Shown here one piece after another: positions 12,158-22,779 of a stretch of 64,000 bases of DNA. The stretch covers positions 124,001 to 188,000 of the forward strand of contig BRON01000020.1 in the NCBI GenBank assembly GCA_024345305.1, written 5' to 3'. Within the stretch, counting starts at the first letter, position 1. Every line of letters begins with the position of its first letter. The notes under the pieces are model-generated. The model worked only from the letters and a program-made list of their open reading frames with translations. It ran no database searches and was not told where the DNA came from. Source of the DNA: Mrakia gelida (lineage: Eukaryota > Basidiomycota > Tremellomycetes > Cystofilobasidiales > Mrakiaceae). A program made the translations under genes and the position numbers.

Positions 12158-12542
12158 GAGGAAGGTTATGATGAAGATGACTATGTATCGTCGGCTCGAT
12201 TAAACCTGGAGACGAAAGCCCTGTGAGATTCGGAGAGATCGACCCCTGATCGGAATGAGAAAGGCTGGAGGTCGTTCGACTCGACACGTCGTGACCGGAT
12301 CTTCCGCACCCTTGCGTTTCGTTTCCTTCCCGGTCGTCGGGTTGTCGCACAGTTCCTCTCGTTTCGATGTGAGGTATCGGAGTCTCTGCTCCACTTGTAC
12401 CAGAAGAATTTGGGCTTCAGGCCTCTCAGTCACTTCGAAAACAGACGCGTCGACTTCGTTTAAACGCGTCGCTCTCCCGTCTCCCTCTCTCCTCCCTCTC
12501 TCTCTCGCAAACTCCGGAACCAAATCAGAGTACGCATCAAAT
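12158..12542. other. Convergent spacer (GST and metalloprotease 3' ends)
   Basis: About 385 bases between two convergent stop codons. It contains a GACGCGTC near 12445 and an ACGCGTC near 12465, about 20 bases apart. No gene is visible. Confidence 0.5.
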
Positions 12543-15500
12543 CTATTCCTGCTTGATCCTAAACGTATCCAACGCAACAATCGGACTAGCCGGCGCCGTC
12601 TTCGTGAGACGCTTCTTCCACTCTCTCACATCCCCCTCAATCAGCACATTCCCCTCCGCCAACGTCCCAACCTTCTTCTCTCCCTCATCCACACCCAACT
12701 CCTTGATCCTCTTCAGCAGATCCTCCTTCACCGCTTTATCCACGCTCTCCCCAGCCTGCTCGATACACTCGTTCGCGAACGCCTGGATCTGTCCGACTCC
12801 CGGAGGAGGGTTGCTCGCCATGAGGGCTCCGAACTGATCCATTCGAAGAGGGATTCCGTTCTCCATCATGCTTTGGACGATGGGTTGGGCGGAAGCGGGG
12901 TTGAAGAGGGGTCCGACGTATTGGGTTCGGAGGTGGACGGAGGTTTTGCGTCGAGTGGGAGAGGCGGGGTGGATGTAGGCGAGGAAGAAGGCGAGGAGGT
13001 CGGATTTGGTGATGGTTCTGAGGGTGGCGACGTCCTTCTCGCCTGAGAAGAGTCGGAAAGAAAGAAACGAGAGCATCGTTAGTTCTCGAGTCGACGCAAG
13101 AAGAGCGGAACGCGACGCGAAGACGACAAGACTCACGACGCTGGAAGTCGAAGTATCCATCTTGGATGTGCCTCCACAGTCTCGAACTCTCCTCGTACAG
13201 ATTCTTGACCTTCTGGAGCTTGTTATCGATCAAGGACTGCTTCTGCTTCTCGAACTCCTCCTCGCTCATCTCCTCGATGGTCTTCTCGAGGGTGACGAGG
13301 AACGCCTCGATCCTGTTCTCGAGGTACTTCGAGTCGTTCTGGCTTTGGACGAGGATGTGGAAGCCGACGGTTCCGGAATGGGATCGACCTCCGGACGAGA
13401 CGAGGTACCCGAGCTGTTCCTTGGTTCGGAGGGTGTCGAAGCAGGGCTCGCGAGCGATTTGAGAGAAGAGGGAGGCGAGAGGTCGAAGGGAGTCGGAGGT
13501 AGAGGAGCCGACTTGGCAGTAGTACTCGACTCCGGAGTTGGGGTTGGCTTTGTTGGGAAGAGGGAAGTTCCAGACGTGTTGGGACGCTAGGAAGGAAAGA
13601 GAGCGAAGGACGAGTCAGCGAGGTCGCACGCGAAACGAAGCGAGAAGATAATCGAGGCTCACATTCGGGCAGGTAAAGAGAGAGCTCGGACTCCTTCTCC
13701 TTCTCGGTCAGAGGAGCGGGCTTGAGGGTATCCTCGACGACCTGCTGGAGCTCGACGGCGGCCTGAGGGTAGAGAGGGAAGGAAGAGCTCGTCAGTTTCG
13801 GTGCAAACACTCGAGCCAGAAAAAGAGGTCCGAAAAAACGCACCTCCTTCGACATATTTCCGTGAACCAAGGTCAGGATATGCAGACGGCTGAGGGCCTC
13901 GGTAGCGAGCTTTTGGATCGACTCGACGGTGATTTCTGTAGAGCGAAGAAGGCGACTGTCAGAACGAGGTCGCTCGAAGAGAGACGCGTCGAAGGAAACG
14001 AGACTCACTCTCGAACTCGGCAAGCTTTTCCTTGGGAGGGTACATGACGTCCTCGGTGAGGTAGTACCCGTAGTAGTTGGAGAGGTTGTAGGGCTCTCCG
14101 AGCTCGTGGTTGCTCCAATCTCGTCGAAGCTGAAGAAGAGGAAGCGAGGAATCGAACGCGTCAGTTGACTTCTCCACAGCCCAACTGGGGGACTCGAGGA
14201 GGAGGGAGTACCACTCACATCATCCTTGAGAAGCTCGAACCTCTCGGGGTCGACCTTGTAGTTCTTGAGTTCGAGGACGGCGGTTTCGAGGAGAGCGGGG
14301 AGCTTGTCGTTGTATCCCATCGCGCTGAGGATGATGGATCCTCCGCTGTACATGATCTGGCATCGAAGACCGGCAAGCTCGGCGTCATAGACCTTCTCGG
14401 TCATGTGGTCTCGGAAGAGGTCGGTGAAGAGTCTGTGGAAGTCGAAAGCGAAGAAGTCAGACGCGGTCGAGGGAGTCGGCGTGTCCGACGAAGACGAGAG
14501 GGGAAGAGGGCGTACCGAGCACTGGCGGCGTTGATGGCCGACGAGTCGAGGATAGGGCTAAAGAGAGAGAAAGGCGAAGGTCAAACCCCACGAAGAAGGA
14601 GTGCGAACAGGAATAAAAATCGACTCACTTCTTCATTCCGACCCAGAAGTTGGCTCGAGGCACCCAGAATCGATCGTCCTTCTTGTACCAGAGTTGGGAG
14701 ATCTCGTTCTCTCGTACGAGAGCGGGAACCTCGACGGGCTGTGAGAAAGGAAGAAGAGAGGGTCAGGAAACGAGCATCACAAGGACGAAGCGAAACATAA
14801 GGGACGACTCACCTCGACACCCTCGATCTTGTTGACGTGAACGTCCTTGGGGATGAACTGGTTGGGCTCAGGAAGAGCAAACTCCTTAAGGCTGACGGCC
14901 TTGGCAGCCTGGGAAGAGAGGAAGAAACGAAGGTCAGCTCTCGTCGGGCAGCCGAGGACGAGGGAAGAGACGCGACTTACAGCCTCCAAGAACTCGTTCG
15001 AGAACTTCTCCACCCTGAACTCGGTTCCGTAGACAGCCTCCTTCCTATCCCACGTTCCTCGAGCGGCAACAGCCTTGGGAAGCTCCTGACTGGCGACCGT
15101 CAACTTGCACTTCTCGACGGTCAAGCACTCGAGCGTCTCCTTGACCTTCTCCGCGTCGAATCCTCGCATCAACCAAGGCTGACTGAGCGTCCACTCCTTC
15201 GGCCAGGGTCCAGAGAGCTGAGAAGCGAGGTCGGAAGCGTAGTCGGAGGGGGAGGAGGACTTCTCGGCGAACTGGAAGTTGAGAGACGCGAGGGACTGGA
15301 CCTCCTGGAAGGCAGCAGGTTGAGGACCGGATTTGGCGAGGAGGCCGAGGTAGGAGAAGATGGCGGTAGAGATCTGCTCGTAGTTTTCTGCAGGTGTGAG
15401 GAAGAGAAGAGGGTCAGAGACGATGATGAGCAGAGAAGGAGAGAAAGTAGACGAACCGAGTCCCTCAGGCGTGAGATCGCAGCTGATTCGAAGGAAACCC

Positions 15501-17430
15501 CATCCCGTCGCTCCTTCGGAAGGTCCAGCGCTAAGAGAGTTGACCCATCCCTTCTTTTTGAGGTAGGAGAGAATCGAACCGGGTCCCTCGTGTCCGATGT
15601 AGTGACTGAGGAAGCTGGCGGGCTGCGAGACGAAGAAACAAAACGCTTGAGCTCGCATCGAAGCATGGAAGAGAAGGACTCGAAAGAACGAACCTTGCTC
15701 CTGTAGAGAGTCTCCTGATCGGGGATGACCCACGCGAGCTCGAGAGACTGGATATCCTTGACGGTCTTGACGAAGGTGGTGGTCTGGAGTAAGGAGGGCG
15801 AGAGAGGTTAGCGAAGCGACCAGGAGGCACGAGTTCGAGTCGAAGGAAAGGAACGAACAGCTTGGACAGTGGGTCCGAAAGGATCAGAGTCGAAGACGGT
15901 GACAGGAGGGAGTCCCTTGTTGGGTACGGGAGAGAAGAGATCGACGACCCAACCAGTGAGATCCTCGAGCGAGTCTGGAAAGGAAGCAAGGAAGGACGCG
16001 TCGTGTGAGCTTCGGCGGGCTCCTCCCTCTCCCTTGAACGTGGCCATCGCACTCACCCTTCCCAAGCACGACCAGCTTCATCCTTCCAGCGTCGTAGCTC
16101 CCGTTCCACCACTTCAACAACTCGTCCCTAGGCTCCCTTCCGTCCTTCTTGACCTCCTCCCAGAGCGTGTTCCAGTTTCCGGTTCCGAATTTCCCGTAGG
16201 GATGTCCGGGCTTGGTGAGGGACTTCTCGAGCTGATACATCCTCCACATGTCGGACTGGAGGTTCTTGGAGTGCTCCGAGTCGACAGCTTTGAGCTCACG
16301 TTCGGTGCAGGAGGGAGTGAAGAGAGGGGCGACGAAGAACTGGGAGAAGCGCTCGAGGGCTGGGAGGAGGGAGGGAGGGGAGACGTCGAAGCTGCACAAG
16401 GGGAGAGAGGGTTAGAGGGTGGAAGTGAAAAAGGAGATATAGACGATGGTACTCACTAGTAGTTGGTGTTTTCCATTCCGGTGAAAGCGTTCGAGTGACC
16501 TCCGTTGGCGGCGAGGAACTGGAAACGCGATCGACGGAACGAGGGAAGGAAGGTGAGCTCGTGAGCTCGAAGGAAGGCTGGGGAAGGAAGCTCGTTTGAG
16601 GCTTACCTCGCTGTACTCGTTCTCTTTGGGAAACTATAGGGAGAGACGGAGGTTAGCATGTACACTGACGAGGAAATTTTAGATGAGCTGCTAACCTTCT
16701 CGGTACCCTAAGAAAAGAGAGAAGAGAAGGGAGTTGAGGGGATCGACCGGTCAGCTTCGTTCCTTCGAGCTCGTCCTTCGTCCATCGAAGGGCAGAGAGA
16801 CTCACCAAGAAGAGCAAGTGCTCGCAGAAGTGAGCGCATCCTTGGAGGTTGTCCTGCAAAGTAGAAGTGAGGTTGTGATAAGCTCAAGAAGAAGGAAGGA
16901 GAGTCGCAGGGAGGATGGGCTGGGCTGAAACGTACAGGATCCATGAGATGGCCGACCTTGACGTCCATAGCAGCTGTACTCTTGTCCGTCTTCTCGTCTC
17001 TGATCAAGAGAGCTTCGAGTCCGTTGGCGAGCTTGATGAGCTTGTACTGTCGATCATCGAGGGGACTCTGTTCGAGAGGGAGGGAGAAGGTCGAGAAGGG
17101 GAGGTTGAGATGAGAAGGATGAGTCGAGGGAGTCCAGTTCTCCTCCGATGAAGGAGCAGAAGGAGAGACCGAGGTGGAGAGGGATCGAGTAGAAGAAGAA
17201 GGGAGTTGAGCTTCGGTAAGAGGGGAAGTGGTGCTTGAAACCATGGTCGTTCGGGTCGAAAGAAGGGAAGGGGAGGAGGAAGGAGGAGGTCGAGTTGAGG
17301 TCGTGGAGGTGGATGAAGCTCGTCGAAGAGTGGAGAGGATCGAGGTAGAGGGCTGGTATCGAGTGTTGGTAGTTTTGATGGAAGATGATAGTTTGGATGC
17401 GATTGTCCTGGTTGGGAGCGATCTGAGCAT
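12543..17430 (-). CDS. STE23: Insulin-degrading-enzyme-like M16 metalloprotease (Ste23 family)
   Basis: This is a zinc peptidase of the M16A family that degrades short peptides inside a closed chamber; in yeast Ste23 and Axl1 act in a-factor maturation. About 19 exons encode roughly 1100 residues, like IDE. The inverted zinc motif is HFCEH in GCAHFCEHLLFL (about 16815-16860), followed by GGHSNAFTGMENTNYYF. The C-terminal half keeps the expected FDTLRTKEQLGYLVSSGGRS and ends ...DTFRIKQE. A 12-nt predicted exon (16696-16707, GTEK) sits just after the zinc motif. Starting at 17430 gives a basic, Ser/Thr/Arg-rich leader free of acidic residues (MLRSLPTRTIASKL...) that resembles a mitochondrial presequence. 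A second in-frame Met is at 17244 (residue 63). An upstream ATG at 17538 is possible but adds nothing recognisable. The start lies only 142 bases from the divergent neighbour. Confidence 0.93.
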
Positions 17431-17572
17431 CAAGTCCGGAAAAGGAAAGAGAAGGGAGGGAGAGAGAGAGGGTGGAGGAGAGAACACAGGAGACTTCGAG
17501 ACTTCGAGCTCAAAGGGAAAGTTGACCTCTCTCCACACTCGTCATTCTTCTTTCCTTCCTCTTTTTCCTCTT

Positions 17573-19168
17573 ATGGCTCCCAGGAAATCGAACAAGATCG
17601 TCTCCAATCCCGTCTCTCAACCTTCGCTCGATTCGTGGATCTCCCTGCCTGGATCTACAAAGGCGAAGGCATCGGCTTCCTCCTCCAACGCCGCCGCGAG
17701 CTCATCGACTTCCTCCTCCTCCTCTTCTCACTCGACTTCCCTCGCCGATCTCGATGCTGAGCTCATCACCTTCAGCGATGCTCTAGAAGAGAAGGATAGC
17801 GTCTTCTTGTGAGCGAGCATCTCCTCTTTTCTACACATCATCCTAGTCAACTCCCTGACCCTGAGCCTTCCTCCCTCCAGAGCCGCTTCCTTCCCTCTCC
17901 ACGCTCCTCCCTCCCAATCCAAACTTCAAACCATCTTCAACAAGTACCTCTCCCCTCCTCGACATCCATCTTTGCCAGCCATCTTCAACCGAGAACCAGG
18001 CATCAGCCCAACCCACAGGATGTACGCTTGGAGAGCTCTGGGCTTGAAGCAAGGGAGGAACGGAACGAGAGGAGCTGGGGACTTTGAGATCAAGGTGAGC
18101 TTCGACTCTCTCACGTCTCTCGTTTTCTCCCCCGTAGACATGTTAGCTGAAGCTTCTTTCTGTCCTTCCAGGAAGGGAGCGACGACGATGGAGAAAGGTG
18201 GTCTGCAGATCGAATACTGGGCGTCCTTCGACAGAGGGAAGCCGTCGACACTCTCGTCGTGTGCTGCAGGTCCGTCCGTCGTCTCTCTATCATTCCGACT
18301 CCATCTCTTCTTCCTTCCGAGATGACACTTCTCCTTTTTCTTGCTCTTTAGGTGGTACGGAGGCACTCAAATCGGCGTGCGTCGTCGTCCCTTCCCTGCC
18401 TCTCGTCCTCGTCGCGCGTCGTACTTCCGACAGCTCACTCTTCCCTCTCCTCCCTCCTCTCCTCTCTTTCTTCTCCCACCCCAGCCCATCCGCTTCACCC
18501 TCATCGAAGAAACAGTCAAGCAATCCCTCAAAGCTCACCTCCTCCTCGCCGACGTCCAACCTCGCAAGATCGAACTCCTCGCACGCGATGCTCGCATCAC
18601 CCATCTTCGTTCCCTCCTCCCTCCACCAGCAGCGCCCTCGGAACCCTCTTCTTCTCAACCTGAACACGCACCCGTCAAGAACCCGTACGAAGGTCTCACG
18701 ATCGAGAAGGCGGATCGACTGTTGTTCGCGAGGGAGAAGACGATTGAAGGGTTGGAGAAGAAGGTGAAGGAGGTGGGTGGGGAGGCTGGGAAGAAGGATT
18801 TGAAGAGGAGGTTGGAGGAGGTCCTTGACGAGGAGGAGGAGGAGGAGGAGGAAGAGGAGGAGGACGAGTTTGCGAGGATGGAGAGGACTTTGGCTCTCAA
18901 GGCGAAGGGGAAGGAGAAGGCGCCGTTGCCGTCGTTCGCGAAGAAGAAGAAGGTCGAGGTTGTTGTGATCTCGGATGATGACGAGGAGGAAGCGGAGGAG
19001 GTGGCTGGTGGGGATGTGGATGATGGCGGGGATGAGGATGAAGACCAAGACGAGGATGAGGATGAGCGTAGAGACGGGGACGGAGGAGGCGTGGAAGAGG
19101 AGGAGCTGGAAGCGGACGCGAGAGTTGAAGAGGCAGAGCTCGATCAGGCGGAAGAGGTGGATGGATGA
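17573..19168 (+). CDS. IMPACT/UPF0029-family protein with long acidic tail
   Basis: Five exons encode the protein. A Ser-rich N-terminus precedes the UPF0029 (IMPACT N-terminal-type) fold, seen as FPLHAPPSQSKLQTIF, then HRMYAWRALGLKQGRNGTRG, and the signature RWYGGTQIGPIRFTLIEET formed by splicing at 18410-18480. The C-terminal half is helical and highly charged, with an uninterrupted Glu run near 18832-18864 and Asp/Glu-rich repeats to the stop. In eukaryotes IMPACT/Yih1 bind Gcn1 and restrain the Gcn2 kinase. This protein lacks the N-terminal RWD domain of those proteins and has an acidic tail instead, so it is a family member of unknown role and not clearly a Yih1 orthologue. It is divergently paired with the Ste23-type gene. 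Confidence 0.8.
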
Positions 19169-19505
19169 ACTATTCTCCCTTACATCACTCCTATCGGGTG
19201 TCGCTCTCGATCATTAGCAAAGATGAGCGCCAGCGGGACGAGAAAAGGAAGCCGCCGTCGCGTCTCAAGACAGCGCTCGCTCGACGCGCCGGCCGGACGA
19301 TTCGATTGTGTCGACACCCCGAAGACGTAACGACGACTGTCACTACAGGAGCCTGATCGCATGATGATTCATTCCAGTTTCCATAACCGGTCGCTATGGA
19401 AACGTTCCGAGCGCAGCCGAAACCCTCCCTCTTCGTTTCAGGCGTCGAAATCGCCGTCTTCCCTCAAACAGCCACCATCGATTCTTCCGCGCTTTCTTTG
19501 GAGAC
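19169..19505 (+). other. Spacer between the UPF0029 and MYND genes
   Basis: About 337 bases, less GC-biased than the flanking exons. I see no exon or clear core-promoter element in it. Confidence 0.45.
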
Positions 19506-20882
19506 ATGGTCAGAAAGGTGAACTCTCTCGCTCCCGAATCAGGATGGATCTCTCTGACACCCTCGTCGCCCCAGACTCAAGCTCGAAGCTCGAAGCTCGA
19601 AGTACTGACACTCCATATCTTCCTCCTCTCGGCTTCTCTTGCTCGCTCGCAGAAGAACCGAAAGGTGAAAACCCTATCACCAGCAGTCTTTTCCTCATCC
19701 TGTGCCCACTGTCGACGACCCGTTGAGGACGAGAGCGACCTTTCCCAGTGAGTACTGTAGCGAGCTTTTCTCTTCCGAGACTCGAATCGTCGATGAAGGC
19801 TCGTCGAGCTGACGTCCTCGCCTTCCCTTCCGTCCATCTAGCTGTGGTGGATGCGGAGGCGTCAGATACTGCTCGAAAGAATGCGCGGTAAGCTCCTTCC
19901 CTTTTCGTTATGGATTTATCTTCGCCGGTTTGAGCTGGATGCGAAGGTCAGATTAACGATGCTCACCGACGTCACGGCTGGACCTCATTTCCTCTCGCAG
20001 AAACTGGACTGGGCTGTCCACCAGCCGATTTGCGGGAAGATGAAGCAGGAGGTTTCAACCGTCGGTGACTTATCTGGGCCCGACAACGGTGAGTGTTTGT
20101 CTCTCGACGAGGTCGGAAAAGACGCGAGCGACGCGTGTTTGAGATCTCTGATCTTTCTTCCGCCGACGGTGTCGTTAGAGATCTGGCAGTGGACGACGAA
20201 GTTCAACCAGGAGTTCATCAAGTTCTTCGTCCAGTATATGGAGCTATGGAACATGGCTGTTCGACAATACCATCTGGTTCGTTCTCGCCTCCTGAACCGA
20301 CTCGACACATCGAAGTTCAAGCTGACGCTCTGACACTTCTTCCCCTTCTCGTCTCTCTCTACTGATTCTTAGGCCAACACGCTCATCATTGTTAATCTCA
20401 AGTACCATCCTCTCGAGACTCAGCTCGCGAAAAGATACTCCTTTGATTTTGCAATGAGACTGAGCTTCGAAGAGGTTCGTACGCGTCGGTTCAACTTGAT
20501 GCATCCTTTCGTTCGTTCGCTCAAGCTAATCCCGCGCTTCTCACACCACAGCTTAACGAGCTCTCTCCCGAATCCAGTTTTCGAAACCTCGAATGGAAGA
20601 GGCGCTTAGACGACGCTCGAGCCGAGAGGCCAAGGCACACCATCGGTCTTCTCGTTTTCCTTTGCCCTGGGTGAGTTCTCTTCTCTTATCCTCTGTCCTC
20701 CTCCTCCTCCTCTTCGGATTTTGAAACTCAACGATCCTTATCACAGCGATGGTGAGACAAAGAACCGAAACAACACGGTTCTTGTCAAGCAGCATCGAGG
20801 CTGGGGGTCGAAGGCGACGCCTGATCCAAACTTCCTCGAGGCCTTGAAGTTGAGGCTCAGGTTCGGGTCCGGGACGCTCTGA
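19506..20882 (+). CDS. MYND-type zinc finger protein (N-terminal finger)
   Basis: MYND fingers are protein-protein interaction modules that often recognise PxLxP peptides. The finger is assembled from three exons: CAHCRRPVEDESDL, then HCGGCGGVRYCSKECA, then LDWAVHQPICGKM, giving the full Cys/His set including the VHQPIC end. A predicted alpha/beta region of about 180 residues follows (EIWQWTTKFNQEFIKFFVQY; GLLVFLCPGDGE) with no family I recognise. The protein ends at the TGA at 20880. The first exon is uncertain: the ATG at 19506 reads MVRK and could splice at once (donor at 19518) or continue to a second donor; both reach the acceptor at about 19653 in frame. A triple GCTCGAA repeat lies in that disputed stretch (about 19581-19602). 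Confidence 0.75.
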
Positions 20883-21225
20883 AGAAGTAGAGAATAACGA
20901 TCAAGTAAGGTTGGATTCGATGGACGTGCTGATCCTGGTCTTGGAGAGAGAGAGAGTGAGAGAGAGGACGGGATGAGCGCGTCTGCGTTCGAAAAGTCGA
21001 CGCGTCGAATCTCTTCGAAGAGACCGAGAATTTTCGAAACCGAGCGCATCTTAGTCTGAAAGCAGTGGAGCGGCTACAGGGATGCACGACTGAGAAGATC
21101 TCTGCTGAAAAAGGAGAAACAAAGAAAAGAAGCACGAGCGTCCACCTCGCCTCGATTTCGCCGAGCGTCGACGTCTTCTTCCCTTTCACCATCGCCCCCC
21201 CCCCCCCCCCCCTTCCTTTAACACC
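20883..21225 (+). promoter_or_regulatory. Spacer and leader of the inositol kinase gene
   Basis: About 343 bases. It contains a GACGCGTC near 21000, a CT-rich leader and an 18-base poly-C run (21195-21212) that ends 13 bases before the start codon. No coding exon is visible. Confidence 0.5.
21195..21212 (+). repeat. Poly-C homopolymer in the 5' leader of the inositol kinase gene
   Basis: Eighteen consecutive C residues are followed by CTTTAACACC and the ATG. It is the longest homopolymer noticed in the window. It could be a binding site for poly-C-binding proteins, a length-variable tract or a sequencing-sensitive stretch. Confidence 0.9.
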
Positions 21226-22589
21226 ATGTCTTCAGCACCCATTGCTCTCTCTTCTCAAGTAGGAGGTCATGCTGGAGTTCTCACCACCGAAGATGGCTCT
21301 CTCGTTATCAAGGTTCGTCCCCCCTTCATCTCTGGTCGAGCTCATCATCTCGTTTCCTTCCTCCCTCTCTCGTCGTGCTCACCCTGCCCGCTCTTCCTTC
21401 CTTCAGCCCGCTCTTCCTCAAGAAGTCGATTTCTATCAGTCTGTGGCCACTCTGGACGAGCTCTCAGCTCTTCAACCTCTCATCCCTGCCTTCCTCGGAA
21501 CTCTCAAACTTCAAGGCGAGATCGAGCCAGGGAAGGAGCTTGATGGCAGCGATCTAGAGGGAGTAGCCAAGGGAGAGGACGTAGAGGGAGTCAAGAAGGT
21601 CACTGAAGAGAAGGAGGTGAGTTACAGCTATCCACTCGTGGACGAGTCTCGCCTGAAGATAGAGAGGGAAGGAGGAGCGGAACGAAGAAAGGAAGGACAC
21701 TGATGAGCTCGCACCTCCTCCAACCTCCCTCCCGTCTTCGAGCAGCACATCGTCATCACCAACCTCTCTCACGGCTTCACTCGTCCGTGCATCCTCGATA
21801 TCAAGCTCGGAACCGTCCTCTACGATATCAAGACCGTCACCGAGGACAAGAAGGCTCGAATGGAGAAGACAGCTAGGGAAACGACCTCCCTCGAGACGGG
21901 CGTTCGCTTGACCGGATTCCAGGTTCGTCTTCGAGCTCTCCTCCTCCTGTCCCACGACTCAAACCTGACTCAGGATCGTTCTTCTCTATCAGAACTGGGA
22001 CCCTTCCACGTCTTCCGTCATCTCCACCCCGAAATCCTACGGCAAATCCATCACTTCTTCCGACCTCCCCTCAGGAATCGCCAAGTTCTTCCCTCTCCCT
22101 CCCACAGGACTTCCTTCCTCTCTCCTCCTCCAAGTCCTAGAGGACATCCTCCTCTCCCTCCGCGAGATCTCCGAAGCTCTCTCAGCAACGGAAGGTCGTT
22201 TCGTTGGGATGAGTCTCCTGGTCGTCTACGAGGGAGACGAGGCCGTCCTACGAGAGGCTCTCGCGGCTGAGGCTGAAGGGATCTTGAACGAGGACGCCGA
22301 CGATGACGGAGGGAGTGAGAGTAGTGGGAGTGAGGAGAACTGGGGGGAGGGAGGCGGAGAGGATGGAGATGGGTTGGGAGATGGAGTGAGTGGATCGAAA
22401 GGGAAGGGAGAGAGGAAAGGGACGACGCTGGTGAAGTTGATTGATTTTGCTCATTCGAGGGCTGCGAAGGGTGAAGGGAGGGATGAAGGGGTGATGAAGG
22501 GGATGGAGACAAGTATAAGGTTGGTGGAAGGGAGGTTGGCTGAGGTGAAGGCTGTGGCTTTGGCGGAGGGGGAACCGATGGAGGAGTGA
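21226..22589 (+). CDS. ARG82: Inositol polyphosphate multikinase (IPK family, Arg82/IPMK-like)
   Basis: IPK-family kinases phosphorylate inositol polyphosphates; Arg82/IPMK converts IP3 to IP4/IP5 and also acts in transcription control. Four exons give about 345 residues, the length of Arg82 and far shorter than the Kcs1 IP6 kinases. The catalytic signature PxxxDxKxG is present as PCILDIKLGTVLYD (about 21795-21836). N-terminal GGHAGVLTTEDGSLVIKP fits the nucleotide-binding strand, and LPSSLLLQVLEDILLSL and the C-terminal LVKLIDFAHS (the IDFAHS metal-binding motif) complete the family pattern. An acidic Gly/Ser/Glu insert lies between these last two blocks (about 22270-22410), as in several Arg82 proteins. 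The start is the only ATG after the poly-C leader. Confidence 0.93.
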
Positions 22590-22779
22590 TGTTGACGCGT
22601 CGTACTTTAGAGATCGAGCTGAGCTGAGGATGACCTTTCACGACTTATCTAGCGCGTCTCTCCTTTCTCAGCAAGAAATGGCCCGGCGCTTTGAGGCGTG
22701 AAGTCCGTTTCGTTGAAGACATCGATCATCAACCAACTGAGACGCGTCGATTCCTCGCATCGTCCATCGCTGCCTCCCC

